DNA from: Holacanthus passer
Taxonomy: Eukaryota > Chordata > Actinopteri > Pomacanthidae
Assembly: GCA_025331565.1 (NCBI GenBank)
Contig: JAFREQ010000044.1
Coordinates: forward strand, 806,001-870,000
DNA: 64,000 bases
Reading direction: 5' to 3'
In this document: piece by piece, positions 45,961-59,050 of the stretch
Layout of the letters: each line of letters starts with the position of its first letter
Position numbering within the stretch: the stretch's first letter is position 1
Notes under the pieces: generated by a model
Told to the model about the DNA's origin: nothing
Seen by the model: the letters and a program-made list of their open reading frames with translations, nothing else
The model's database searches: none
Position numbers and translations under genes: made by a program

Positions 45961-48267
45961 AAAGACAGAAATGCCAATTTTCTCCACAAGTCTTCTACAG
46001 TAAACACACTGGAAGCAAAGATATGTGTACTAGACTGCTTGATCATGAATAGAGAAGGAGCTTGTGTGCAGGCCAACAATTCCTGCTTGTCAGTGAAGAA
46101 GCACAAACACAACACGTCCCACATTAACAGGCACACAAATGGCAACAGCCCGGTTTCAGTGACCCAGCATCCTGGTCAGCAGCACAGTTCGCCCCCTCAC
46201 GCCTCATCGTCCAATCCGCTGACGCTCACATAGCTATGGCCTGATAGTCTGCTCTGCGTCCCAACTAGCCAGCGCTACCAGCACAGAGATCCAATGTGAT
46301 TCATGGCATTTACCCCTCCCAGCTCCCATGGACCCCGGCGCTCTGTTGCTGTGACATCACAGCCAGGGCCCTGATTGGTCACCAGATGGCTGCCCTGATT
46401 GGATTCTGGCCCAAACTGTGCGAGCTGAATCACTGGCTCAGTGCTGCTCTGGATACTGATCCAGCCCACCTGCACTGCCCAGCTAACACACACACACACA
46501 CACGCTTATAGAACACACACTTGCAGACGTGGACACGTGCACATGAGCACAGACGCACGCACAGAACAAGTATCAATGACATTCAATTAAACATGCTCAT
46601 TCATAAAAATAAGTCACTTAACTGCCAACAACTACACCTTCCTCCTCTCAATCTGTCTTTACCTTTTATATGTCTTGTCAATTGATTTTAAAGCGCCCCT
46701 TTTTGAAGATTATGGCCCTTTAAAATCTAAGTGCCCTTGTTTAACTTAGCTTAAACGACTCTCCCTCTTTGCTTCGTGGGTTAGGCCCCATTTCAACATT
46801 TCTGAGCACTGTCCTGGGAGACATAAAGCGAATGAGAAAGCAAGGGCATTCAAAGGGAGAGAGAGTGAGAGAGAGGTTTGCTGTGCTATGTGTCAGTCTC
46901 TGGGTATACCGAGGCTTTTACGCATGTATCTACTTTCGCTCGCTCTCCGTTCAGCTACGTGAAGCAATAAGTAGCCCTTAAGTGCAGGCATTCTCTTTTA
47001 AATACACTACAAATGGACGTTAGCTTGTACTTGAGCCTTGAGAGGCACTCCTGAAGCTTTCCTGATTGAGACATGAAACCAGAGCACTCCTCTATTCCCT
47101 CCCCTTCCTGCATTCCCAAAGGGATGCCTGCAGCGCGCCTCTCTAAAGATACCCCTGGCACACACATCCGCACCAAACACAGTTCCCGGAGGACAGCTGC
47201 AGGCATACTGCAGTGTCCGTCCGTACAACCAGACCTCCACTCCATTTCTGTTGAGTCCCAGAGCTGCACGACACTTTTCAAACAGTCGCACCACTATTGT
47301 CACTTATTTCAGTCCTGCAAAATCCTCATCAGAATTCTCCTTCTCCGTTGTTTCAATATCTTCTGTTTTCTTTATGCACTTTAGTCTCGCTCTCTCCCCT
47401 GTTTCCCGTTGTATCGGCAGGCTGATCAAACACTCGCATCTGCAGCTTTTTCAATCCCTCCAGAAGCGAAAGAGAGAGCTGCACAACCCTCTCATAAGCC
47501 CAAAGAAAACAGAAGCACAACATTTGGCAGCGAGACAGACCCCCTGCTGCACCTGTGCCCGTTCAGGCAGATCAGTATTTAGCTGGGGCCGCCTGCTGCC
47601 CCGGGGACAATGAGAGGGGATGGACGGATGGACTGAGGATTTGAGAGGAGGACTTGGACACCGTTCCCCACCCTGTGTGCCAGCGTTACGGGTCGAGTGG
47701 ACCAAATGTCTACTCACTGGCACTAACACACAGCTGTTTGGTGATCTGCCTTTGGGCCAGCCCCACACAGACACATTCAACATCTTGTCCAACACTGGCC
47801 ATCTCCTCTTTTTCTGTAGACTATAAAAGAAGAAAGAGGAAAAGGGAGGGTGTATCAGGAGGGACTGGACTGAAATTATGGCCACAGTTAACAAGCACAT
47901 GTAATTAACAGACAGGGTTTGATTTGAAATAGCCATATGCAGGCACTCTCAGATTAGACGCTGTAACTAATACAACATGTTTTGCAACCGTACCTCCATT
48001 TATGCCACCTTGCTTTGCATTTCAATGCATGCTAGCGAGCCTTCAGACCTGTCTCACACTCTTTCCCCAAGGTCGTCATTACAACTGAACAAGCTTCGCT
48101 CTAAATTCAGAGAGAAACCATCCCTCCTGGTGCCAAACACTCCCTCACCCCTCCCCTATAGTATTTAAAAAAGCTGTTGATCACACCTGTTCCCGCTCCA
48201 TCCTTGGATGTGGGAATCACGATGAAGGGAACGATACCGAATGTGCTATCAGGAGCTGTGACGCTGC

Positions 48268-48281
48268 GTTTCTATGGCAAC
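48268..48281 (+). promoter_or_regulatory. RFX X-box-like site
   Basis: GTTTCTATGGCAAC fits the imperfect palindromic RFX X-box (GTNRCC and its mirror ATGGCAAC), with a perfect right half-site. Confidence 0.35.
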
Positions 48282-49800
48282 ACTCCACCCGGTGTTACAG
48301 TCACTTTGCTGTCTTTTCTTTCACTGCCAGTTAGACTCAAAACCAGTCCGGGTCCTGTGAAAAGGACCAACAGGAATAGATGCACAAAAGCAAGTGAGGA
48401 AAATAGAGCAGGCTCTAGTCTCCCATGTTAGGCCCCCGATATTGTTTATTTTCCCCTAATATTTTCGTTCTCTCTCAACTTAGCCATTACAAGGCAAACA
48501 TGAATAATTTGGGGATACTCCCGTGCTGTTCAATACCCATGTTTAGAGTTTATTATTCACAAAGGAAGATTTAATTCATGAATCCATTCTCCTATTGACT
48601 AAGAGCTATGTTTACCTAATTATGCACAAAACAGACATTTATCAGAGCGGCACTTGTTTTTGCCCATCTTTCCTCTTGAATAAATGAACATAGGAGCCTG
48701 TGGTGAGACAGTAACACCCTCCCCTGGGAGCCCGGTGGGTATCCTGCTGGGATGTCGAGCTGCATGGTGACAAACTGTTGCTCTGATCGATACGGCCCGT
48801 TATTGATCACTCACTGATGATCAATGTCTCCTCCCTGTCTGTATCATTATTGCAACGAGTGACAATAATGAGCCCTGGTGCTCCCATTATCTTGGCTTAT
48901 ATGTACTCTCTCACACCTTGTGTTTTGCACTCACACATACTGTAAGCTTTGAGGCACGGGGGGGGCTACAATACCTAATGTGTCATTTACTTAATTAGAT
49001 CATGACATGTGCAAGAAACCACACACAGGTGTGTGTGTGTGCGCACACAGGCACAATTGCACAAAAGGGAGAAATCTTGCTGTGGAGTCTGTAGCAGAAT
49101 GATAAACTGGACCTCACAGGGGAGGGATGGAGAGTGAGAGCAGCAGAAGGAGAGGCAAGATGAGAGGGGAGGCTAGAGAATAATAGAGCAGTGGAGATGT
49201 ACACTAGCCATATCACTTCTCCCTCTTTCCCTCTGGCTCGAGAACTTTGCTGGAGAGAAGGGAAGGTGAAAGAGTGTGAGTGAATGAGAGTCAGAGACGC
49301 TGACCGCTCTCTGAGGCTGCAAAGGGGCTAAGGGGGACTGGGGGCGCAGTAAAAAGACAGAGCTGGGTACAGACGACCACCTTACCAGCTCCATTCCCCT
49401 TATAACTCCACCTCCGCATACAAACATATGCACAGACATACCGAGGGCGTAAAACAGACAGTAATGGAGACGTGAGGAGAAAAGACAAGAGAGACAGCAA
49501 CGCAGAGGGGAGCCTGATGGGAAAAGACAAAGAGGAGAGGAGGGAGGGAGGGATAAGGAGGGGGATCGAGCACATAAAAGAGTTGTAATTTGCCTAACGA
49601 AAGGCGAGACTGACAGATACTAGAAAAAGAGTACCGTATGTTGAGGCGAGGAGAAAATGATGGTCTAGGGAGCGTGTTGGTGGGTTAGAAAAGGTTGAAG
49701 GAGAAACAGAGCACAGATGAAAATGGAAGAAGGTCAGAAATGCAAAAGCAGGAGGAGACAGAGAAACGAAAGTGAGAATAGTGTGAGAATGTGAGAGCTG

Positions 49801-49833
49801 CCTTTTGAGTTTCCTGGGAGGAAACTCAAAAGG
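49801..49833. other. Perfect short hairpin, 14-bp stem
   Basis: CCTTTTGAGTTTCC (49801-49814) and GGAAACTCAAAAGG (49820-49833) are exact inverted repeats around the 5-nt loop TGGGA. No terminator function is implied in a eukaryotic intron. Confidence 0.6.
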
Positions 49834-49919
49834 ACGTAACTGGGGGGGATAGAAAGATGGCAGTGCAGAGTGGAAGGGGAGCTGATGAAGATGGAGGAGG
49901 GCCAGAGTGGGGAGGGTGG

Positions 49920-50110
49920 TCTTTAATCAAAATGTTTTTCAATTAATTTTACAATTAGGGCGCTGCTCGTTAGCTTTGGCACACACAAGAGATGACATTG
50001 CTAGCAGTGCTATGCGTGTCATTAATATAATGATGACAGATTGGTGCTCCTGAGGGACTGCCTCTGCTCCGTGACAGCTGGGCCCTCCAAACAACGTCAC
50101 CTGACCGGCA
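49920..50110. promoter_or_regulatory. Unique AT-rich block between purine-rich and CA-rich sequence
   Basis: TTTAATCAAAATG, TTCAATTAATTTTACAATTAGG and CATTAATATAATGATGACA form a homeobox-rich unique block that stops a long purine-rich stretch abruptly. Enhancer candidate by composition only. Confidence 0.25.
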
Positions 50111-50495
50111 TGACATCACCTAACCTCATTCAACATGGCTGCCAGTGGTACGAGGGACATGGCCGGTGCACATCAGCTACTGCACACCCACTTGGCTCTA
50201 CCAAGGAAGAGCAATGACACAGACAGAGAAGCTGCTCCTTTCTTTCTCCCTCCCACCATCCCTCCCTTCGTCATTCATACAAGGACACACGACCAAACAA
50301 ACAGTGAAAGGAAATAAACTCCCGCCCACCTTTTTACAAAAAATGCCCAAGGTGCACTTGTGTTACGGTATCCTACTGTATATTGTCTCACGGACGATCA
50401 ATCACTTGAGGAGCAGAGCACGCGCGCACGCATATTCGCACGCACACACATCCACATACCACACACTCTGCTGGAGCCTGACTCTCTTATACACT

Positions 50496-50509
50496 GTTGT
50501 CATGGCAAC
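50496..50509 (+). promoter_or_regulatory. RFX X-box-like site, near-perfect palindrome
   Basis: GTTGTCATGGCAAC differs by one base from the ideal palindromic X-box GTTGCCATGGCAAC. RFX factors regulate ciliary and neural genes. No ciliary gene is nearby, so an enhancer role would be inference. Confidence 0.4.
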
Positions 50510-50583
50510 CCCATTAAGGGAGGACACTCAGGCTGCAACTCCGGTGAAATCAGCCTGTCTCTCTTCTACCTCTCTCTCTCTTT

Positions 50584-50589
<6 letters not shown>

Positions 50590-50614
<25 letters not shown>
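50590..50614 (+). repeat. (CA)n microsatellite
   Basis: About 12 CA units within a long pyrimidine-rich stretch. Confidence 0.9.
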
Positions 50615-50616
<2 letters not shown>

Positions 50617-52616
50617 CTTCCTTTTCTTTCACTGCCAGCCATTTCTATTTGTCTCCCTCCATTACTTTCTTTCCCTCGCCCATTGTCCTTCTCCGTCTAT
50701 CCTTGCATCACCCTTGGCGCACCTCTCTGCCCAATTCTCTCCATTACTGTGCCACGTTTTCATCTTCTCACCTCCCCGCCTCCTACTTCCCATGCGAATG
50801 TAAATATGTCATCTCACTCCTCAGACCCTCGTCGTGTTTATAACTCTGACTTTTGTTTGGTCTCCTCCCACACATTCTGAGGACCTCTCTGCCTGTCTCT
50901 CTCCGTCTCTCCCTCTCTCCCTCTCCGATCCAACCTTAGAGACACAGAATACATTTGTGATTGAGGCAGCACCTCTCTTCTTGTGCCCTCTCCAATTAAA
51001 GGGGAGATTTACAGGGGGAATCAGTCAGAGGGCAGCCTTGGAGGACAGCTTTAATAAGGGCTCCATGCTGCACAGCTCTCTTTTTCATGCTCTCTCTCCC
51101 TCTCTCTTTGGAAGATGGCTTGCCATTTAGCAGGTGCGAGGACAGGAGACAGGAGAAACAGGTTACATGATAACCCCTCCCTGACAGGAACATTAAACAG
51201 TGGCCCAGCTGTTAAAAGCCAGCCAACCAACAATGATCAATGTCAATTTGCGGGTGCCCCAACGCAGTTAAAATAATCACATAAAAGCAAGCTCTAGAAC
51301 TTAACTGCTAAGCCACACATTATTCAAGCTCATGCCTTGAGACTCAGACGCCACATTAGTTCCAGCAGCCATCCCATCCATCTTGTAGCTCACTAGCAGT
51401 AGGTGGGCCCACTGCGAAGCTTCACAACTTCATGATATTGATGGTACGCCTTAACAAATAACGGCTTGTTGTTTAGAAACCATGCCAGTTCAGAAAAGAT
51501 TGCTGTTGAAACGCTACCATCCTCCCATACCTTCGTACTTATCGCCGCTGGTGCTCGTCTCTATGGGCCACCTGTTTGCCACAAGCCAGAGCATCCAGCC
51601 TCAACCCCCACCCATCCTCATCCACTCCAACCCACTTGATGAGCTAGATAACACAGTATGGTGGAGAGCACACACAGGATTCCCCCCAGAGAAATAATCT
51701 GGAGATACAACTAGCGAATAAGCTGTGGATAAGCAGCTGGACCCAGGGCTAGCAGGCGGCCTGCATGATGAGAGGAGCAGGAGAATAAAAGAGAGAGGGC
51801 CAGAGACGGAGAAAAAAAGGAGAATTGAAGACAACATAGGGAGTGAGTAAAGGAAAAGGGAGGTGGATGAATGAAAGCAAGATTGAGAAGGAAGGGTAGA
51901 GCAAGTGGGGGGGGTAGACTTCACTAAAGGATGCAGAAAGGAGAGAACAAGAGAGAGGGATGTGAGATGTAGGCCGTGAGTAGGTGGTAGAGTGTGAGGG
52001 GGTGAGAAAGGAGAGGAAGGGAGAAGCGGGCATTAGAGGGAGACTGAGGCATCTGCTGCTGCTCCACATGGATGTTTATCCAGCCTGTGGCTTCCTGGTA
52101 GACATGTAGGAGAACTTCTCTCCCCGGAAGCCACCTCTCACATCACTCTGTGGGCCTGTGTGTTTGTGTGTGCAGAGAAGTCCAGATATATTTCTGCGCA
52201 TAATAGTCTTTGCATGTATTACGCACTGGCCCAGTATGTGTGCCTGTGGTGTGCCTGTGACTGTCTAAGTATAGCATTGGAGTCTCTTTTGCATGTGTGC
52301 TAGTTTGCTCTTCCTCGGCTCTGGTTGGGTTTAGCAGCACAACCCCTTTAGCAGGCTGGTGGTTGTGCTCAGCCCTGGGTGAGGGGGAGGGTTGGAAGTG
52401 GATGGAGGGATGGCAGCAAAGAGAAAGGATGAGTGTTTATATTTAGCTCCATGCACAATCAGTTGGGAGGACAGACTGAAGATTCGAAGCACTGCTTAAT
52501 ACTTACAGAACGCACTGTTAATACACAGTGACCACAGAGTAGTTGACTCGGAGCACAGAAACTGTGTTCGGGCTAACAGCAGCTATGGCTTGAGAATTGC
52601 CTCTCAAAATGGAGAG

Positions 52617-52651
52617 GCTGCAACACAGAGCTCTCTGCTCTGTGTTGCAGC
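52617..52651. other. Perfect short hairpin, 15-bp stem
   Basis: GCTGCAACACAGAGC (52617-52631) and GCTCTGTGTTGCAGC (52637-52651) are exact inverted repeats around the 5-nt loop TCTCT. The structure is too short for a microRNA precursor. Confidence 0.65.
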
Positions 52652-53639
52652 GTGGCTGTTATGAATATTTGAAGCAGCCATATCGCTAGGCTCCTGGTTG
52701 TTGCTCGAGGGGGGAAACATGGGCGCGGGCACAGAGTGGTTGGCAGTGCAGAGAGGCCGGGATGGAGGGGGGTGGCGGGCAGTGGCGGAGGCAGCGGCCC
52801 ATCCTGAGGCTGGCAGCAGGCGGCTCAGTGAATGAAAGCAGGGCAGGTCATGTGTGGGTGGGGAGGCGGGACTCTCCTGCTGCTGAGACAGATGCCACGG
52901 TTGTTAGGCTTAATTTCTTCTGCCAAGCACCACCCAGCACTGGCCAAAAACAAACTCAAATGCTTGTGGCCAGTGTGTGTGTGTCTGTTTGTGTGTCCGT
53001 GTGTGTCAATAGAGAGAAAGAGCACTGTTTGATTCGGTATCAGGCTCTACCAGGAGCACACACAAGCAGAGCAGTAATCGTTTACTGTTCAGTCCCATCC
53101 ACCTTCTATCTCCCCCTCTGTTCTCTGAGTCTCTTTCTCAGTCCTATCTCCATTTCTCACCATCCATCTTCTCGACTCTTTCGAGGCTGTCTTTCTCTTT
53201 CTCTCTCCATCTTTACTCCATCTTTCCCTCTGCAGCAAAGCTGGCTCCCACTGCAGTGAAAAGTGAAAAGGCAGAGAGAGGGTGGGGGGTACAGAGAGAC
53301 TGAGAGGGAGTGAGAGATGAAGAAAGAGCAGTGTGGTATTTGGCTCAGTGTTGCATTATTGGCTCTGGTTGATCTGATCTGAGCAGATTACAGGAATACA
53401 ATACTAACAAATCACCGTTCTGCCTCTTGAGCCTCACACCCTGTCACTCGCACGCAAACACAACACAAAAACGGTAAATCTTTTTCACACACCCAAACTC
53501 ACACCCTCCCCTGAGCTGACAGCCACACCTGTGGCCCGTCTCGCCGCTCTGTAGTCGCTGCTCTTTATACCTAACATTACATACAACCGCAACACTTGAT
53601 CGCACACATCATTCACAGCACTGCTGCCTTCCTTGACAA

Positions 53640-53780
53640 GAGGCATCACCCATGCAGCAAGATATAATTACCTCTTCACTAATAATTACTAAAATTAATA
53701 CAGCAGCAAAGAAAGATTCTAAAAGTTTAATGCATTTCAATTTACCCCCACAATGTCTTCATTATAAATGAACACTTATT
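53640..53780. promoter_or_regulatory. AT-rich block with repeated TAAT cores
   Basis: ATATAATTACC, ACTAATAATTACTAAAATTAAT and TTTAATGCATTTCAATTTAC lie in non-repetitive sequence flanked by low-complexity DNA. Enhancer candidate by composition only. Confidence 0.25.
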
Positions 53781-56700
53781 TCTTCCCCACACGCTCTGTT
53801 GCTCTTTCTTTCTCTTCACTCTTCTCTTGACTTCTCTCAGCCCAGCTGGGTTGGAGGCTGTCAGAGTGGGGGCGGGGCGGCAGGCTGTGCCAAGGCCAGT
53901 GCGACATGTTTTGACTCTTTACTTACACATTAATTCAAGTATTGATCATGTTTGTGTTAAGCGCGAAGAAAAAGAGAGCAGGGAAGTCAGAAAAACCTAA
54001 ACAGAATTTATCAGAAACAACAGCCACCATTGCCATTCAGGAAACAAAAAAAGCTGCTCGCACACGAGCATGCACACACACACACTGGCACACACCCCTC
54101 CACTCTCAAGGACAAACACATCATACACATGCTTACACACCTATACAGCTGAAGACAGATTCAAAGCATCACAGCAGTCTCCAAACCTAGCTCCCACCCC
54201 ATCTTACTGACAAACACACACTGACACACACATACACACACACACCACCACCACCACGTTCATTTCATCTGCAGCACAGCAGGTCTTTGGATGCCGATCC
54301 ATAAACATTGATTCACACTTCGACAGCACTTATTCATTGATCTATTTACTCATTCATTCGCTTATACATTTCACGTCAAAAAAGTGCCAGCTGCTGCGGC
54401 TGATTTTTTTTTTCTGTTAACTCATTGTACCCAAAAATGAGAGCAAACTTTCTATTGTTGGTTATGGAAGCTGCTCCTGTGTATGTTTCCATCAATCCAA
54501 AAAGAAAAAAAAAAGAAACACCCTCCATCCTGCTGTATCATGAACTCAGGCGTTGACATCTTGCAGTCTTAGCTGTAAACTGTCAACGTCTTGAATAAAA
54601 CTGAGCGAAACTGCAGCACAATTGCATTACAGTGCTACGAAAAATAAGAAACTGCTGCACATGTGCATCACATTACAAACGCTACACTTGCCATTGTGTA
54701 ACACAGCAGTAATCTCTCTCACACACACACAACACACAATGGTGAAAGCACTACCAAAGCGCGTCATGCTGTCTGGGTGGTAGACAGGCTTCGGAGACAA
54801 CAACAGTGAAAATTAAATTCCATTTAAGGCTAATCCTATTTCCAACCTCTGCCGAGTCTCACTACTATTGTGACAGTCAAGGAAATCTGTCTCAATTGTT
54901 CCATTGCGGGAATTGATGGAAACGCGATACAGCATAAATAATGGAGCTTGATCACCAAGAGACAGGCCCTGAAGGAGACTACGACAGGGTCAGACAAGCA
55001 TGCTGCAGCCGAGGGTGGTGGAGAGGGCATGAGACAGAGCCATGCCAGACAAGAAGGTGAGAGAGACAGGCAAAAGGCTGGGACAGAAGAGGGACAGTAA
55101 ACAACGTGTGTGCATTTATGCCATGCTAATTCTCTTGACATTTCACGGGCAGTATTGTTTTGCTGCTGCTGTTACTGACAGAGACAAGGTGAGAGGAGGG
55201 AAGGATTTGAGTGTGGCACAGGCTGCAGGGCAGACAATAGCCTCGTCCCACACGTCCCTACATCAACACGCCGCCAGTGTCACAAACATAAACAAACGTA
55301 TACACACTCATTGCTGTTGAAAGTGAATCGGCCATTGCCATCCCATGGGAAAGAGAGCAAGAATAAATTATCTTGCTGCTCTCTAGTAGCAGCTCCTCTC
55401 TAATCGAGCACTGGCATCGTTTAGTGTTCCTCTCCCTACGAGAGTAAATATACTCATCTATTACACGAAACAAAATGGTTCCCAGTTACAGCGTGCCAAG
55501 AAGGTTGGGATTATTATTTAATAGAGTTAAATCTGAAGTAAAAATACAAACCATATTTCTGACAAGAGACGAGGATAGAGGACCATCCCTGAAAAATAAA
55601 ACACAGAGTCTGCTATAATTGTAAAGAACATGAAATGAGGTGTTCAAATGTAGCTACACTTATCTGCCAAAGAGACTGGAGAGATACTCATCCTCTGAGC
55701 ACATCTAAAATGATACAGAAACATCTGGAGACTGACACATACGGCTGGTTGCGCAAACACCATCCACCTACTTTTCAAATTTGCATTCATTTTGCATCCA
55801 ACTCAAAATTCACATCCAATTTTACAGTCAGTTCACGTCAAAGCTCTGGCCCTCAAATTCAGCCACTTGTGTATGCAGCCAGTATTCGCGGGTCAGCGTG
55901 GTTAAAGCTGACACTTTGTGTCAACACACCCATCACTAACCCCCATTACTTGCTCACTTAGTCTCTTCTATCATCTCTCACTCATTCATTGGCCCGCGCG
56001 CGCACACTTACACCAATGCCCGCGCGATCTGCACAAACACACAGTCATCACCACTTGTTTGTTCGGCAATTTGTTCATTTGCTCAGGCCTTCACTTCATG
56101 ACAACATTCTCACCCACTCATTCGACATTCGTTCATGGTCCCAGCAACTTGTGCTCTCATGTGGTCTCTCGGTCTCTGCCACCACTCCTTAGTCACATGC
56201 TCACTCTTTCTCTCACCCACTCACTCCTTCTACTTCTCACCCATTATTCCCAGTCACACACATTCTCTCTCTTCATCTTCCTCTTTTGCTCTCCCTTGTC
56301 ATACACTGCACATCCAGTCAGTCCCTCCTCCTCATTAACCCCCCAGATGACACAGTCCCTCACCTCACCTCTCTGTTCATCCTCCATAACTCTCTCTGAC
56401 TAAGACTGCTGTCTCCCTCTCTGTATAGATTGCCTCCACCCATTCCAATAAAAGATTTAAGAGCTCCTTTAAGTGCTAATCAGGTTGTCATCCGTGCAGC
56501 CAAAATCAGAGGCTTGATAAATAAAGGCTTGTCTCTGTTGGCTAGCGGCTCACTGTGTTTAAATAGGTGACACCGGAGTGCATTCTGAGCACATCAGATC
56601 GATGCCAGAACCCCTGGGGTCCCCTGAAACGGTGAACAGAGACAAAGCTTAGCACTTGCTAATAATGCAGGGATAGGCAGCTTGCTCCCTATTTTCAGAG

Positions 56701-59025
56701 GAACTCTCCCTGGGCATGTCCTCCTCTCCCCTTGCTCTTTTTCCCCCTCTCTCATCACGACAGGCCTTTCCAACTCGCCAGTTGGCAGAATTGCACAGAG
56801 ACACAAAACCTTTATTTTCGTACATTACACAGAAGGTTAAGCTGTTGCGCTGAGGGAAGTGCATTAAAAAATACCAACAGAGACAACAATCACACCTATC
56901 TTCAATTCCCAACCAGCACACTCTCTGCTGTCCAATCATCCCATCACATCCCACTATGGCCAATTTGCTGCTATGCCCAATCTCTCCTCCACAGTCAAAC
57001 TGTTCGCCATCACTCGAAATAGCACATCACCAGTCCTCGCTGCCACCCGCCACGCCATATCACCAAAACTCCCACCCTCTTCCAATATATCCAGCACCAA
57101 GCCCAGCTTGACAGACATGTGCTATCACTGACCCATGCCTACACAGTACTACAACACAATGCTCCTCTTTAACTCTCCTCAGCCCCCTACCTCATCTCAC
57201 CTTGCGTCCACTTACATTCCCTCCAATGAAAGCGCGATATCCTGCGATGGCAATATGAAGGTCCACCTCTCCCTCGGTGGTTCTCTTCCCCTGCTTTGAT
57301 TTTCTGTCCATCAAGGGGGCGTGGATTAGCGGTCTCTTGTTTATCTGCTCGTCAGTTTTATCTATCTATCACTAAGCCATCGGCTGTGCTGCAGCGGCCT
57401 CAGCACTGCATTAATCCCCTATCAGCCAGCCAGCCATCCATCACCCCGCTGTCTATCACGTCAGATCCATCATCCGCCCATCTGTCTCACACTGCCCATG
57501 CTCGGAGATGATCTCCTCGGAGAGCCCCACTGGCGAGTCACAGAGGGTGGAGGGGACAGCGGGGCAGGAGGAAATTAGAGGGAAATGCAGAAATAGAAGA
57601 CGGGGAGAGGGAGAAACCACTACACCCTCTCCTACCCTTCCCTTTCCCTCTCTCAGCCTGCATCCTTCTGACAGCCCTTTCTTCATGTCACTACATGCTT
57701 ATTAGCTGTTGTGTTTGTTTCCTTGTAATTTGTTTGTTTTCCTTGCCTACTAATTCTAGCAAGCGGGAGAAGTGCCAGTGGAGGCAGAGATAGCTGCTTG
57801 GGACGGGGGTCATAAAGCTGTGAGAAACCCTGGCCCCTCCTTCTCAGCCACGCTGGAGCAAGGAAGGGATATTGTCTAAAGCCTCCAGCTTTATAACAGC
57901 TCAATATCTGGGTTCATCAGGGGTCATTTGTATTTCCATCCATATCTGCTACCATCGGAAGGTGAATGAGGGGGGCACATGGGCAAGAGAGAAGGTGAGT
58001 GTAGGGCAAACGTTAGTACACTTGCAGCGGAAGGGGAGTCCACACAGGTGCATGTAAGTGCAGGGTCCAGGGGCAAGAGAGTGTACACAGGCACATATTA
58101 GGAGAACCAGTGAGCACATAGACATTCAGGTGTGTAAACTGCAAATGGTAGGTGAGCAAACAGGTATGTATGTGAGCTGAAGCACCATAATTATTTAAAC
58201 TAGTTGACAAATAGAGTTGTCGAGGGCAGAGCAAATTGCTTGTAGGGTTACGGAAAGAGCTCAGAAAAAAAGGTTAATATAGATACTTTCAGACAGGGAC
58301 AAAAAAAAAAAACAACAGGTTTAATATGCAGTCGAGCAGCTTTGCAGAGACCAAAAGAAATAGATCTGTGTGAAACAGTTCATTTAAATACACACTATAA
58401 CCTGTTTGCTGTGAGTGACCACCTCAAGGCGATTGTACGATTATGGCTTGGAGTAACTCGATTTGCTCAGTAGACCTTGTTTACATGATGTGTTTGATGC
58501 AAAGTAGCTGAGCAAAACATCTTTTTAGCACCACAAGGAAAACTGAGAGACTATGAGTCTGTTTGGTTGTGACAATGAATTTACAGAACCCCTTAACACA
58601 GGCTCTGTCAGGAAAGCCACTTTGCTGTCGCCCCCCAAAAAAATGTGTATTTTGCTTTGTTTTCCTTTGTTTTCCACTGCTAGCCAATGCTGCTGTTTGT
58701 ACAGAAACACTGCCCACGATCAAAACACCAAAAGAAATCAGAATGGAGGTAAGTGGCAGAGTACAGCAAAAGACTGATTCAGGGGTCAGACGATTGAGTT
58801 ATCCTTTCTTCAATTCTGGCTTTAATTAAACTAAGATAATCCAGTTAACACATTTACATGACTAGGGTTGGTCATCATACCAAGTACATTTCCTTATCTC
58901 TGGTATTGAATTGCATTTTATTAGAGCTAAGACATATAGGACACAATATTTGTGAATATTATAATAAGGCATTTGTTCAACCCAAAAGCCCTCTGTTTTC
59001 ATTCCTTTAAGGGTAATTGTAAATA

Positions 59026-59050
59026 ATGATAATAATAATAATAATAATGT
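59026..59050 (+). repeat. (AAT)n microsatellite
   Basis: About seven ATA/AAT units. Confidence 0.9.

Noticed and set aside
50145..50843. Longest plus-strand open frame (232 aa)
   Set aside because: Its translation is low-complexity Ser/His/Thr/Leu from a CA repeat and CT-rich DNA, with no domain, splice context or codon bias.
52762..53259. 165-aa plus-strand open frame in a GC-richer patch
   Set aside because: It runs into TG repeat and CT-rich sequence; no domain. The GC-richer patch (52.70-52.88 kb) was considered as a promoter or CpG island but is too short and CpG-poor to support that.
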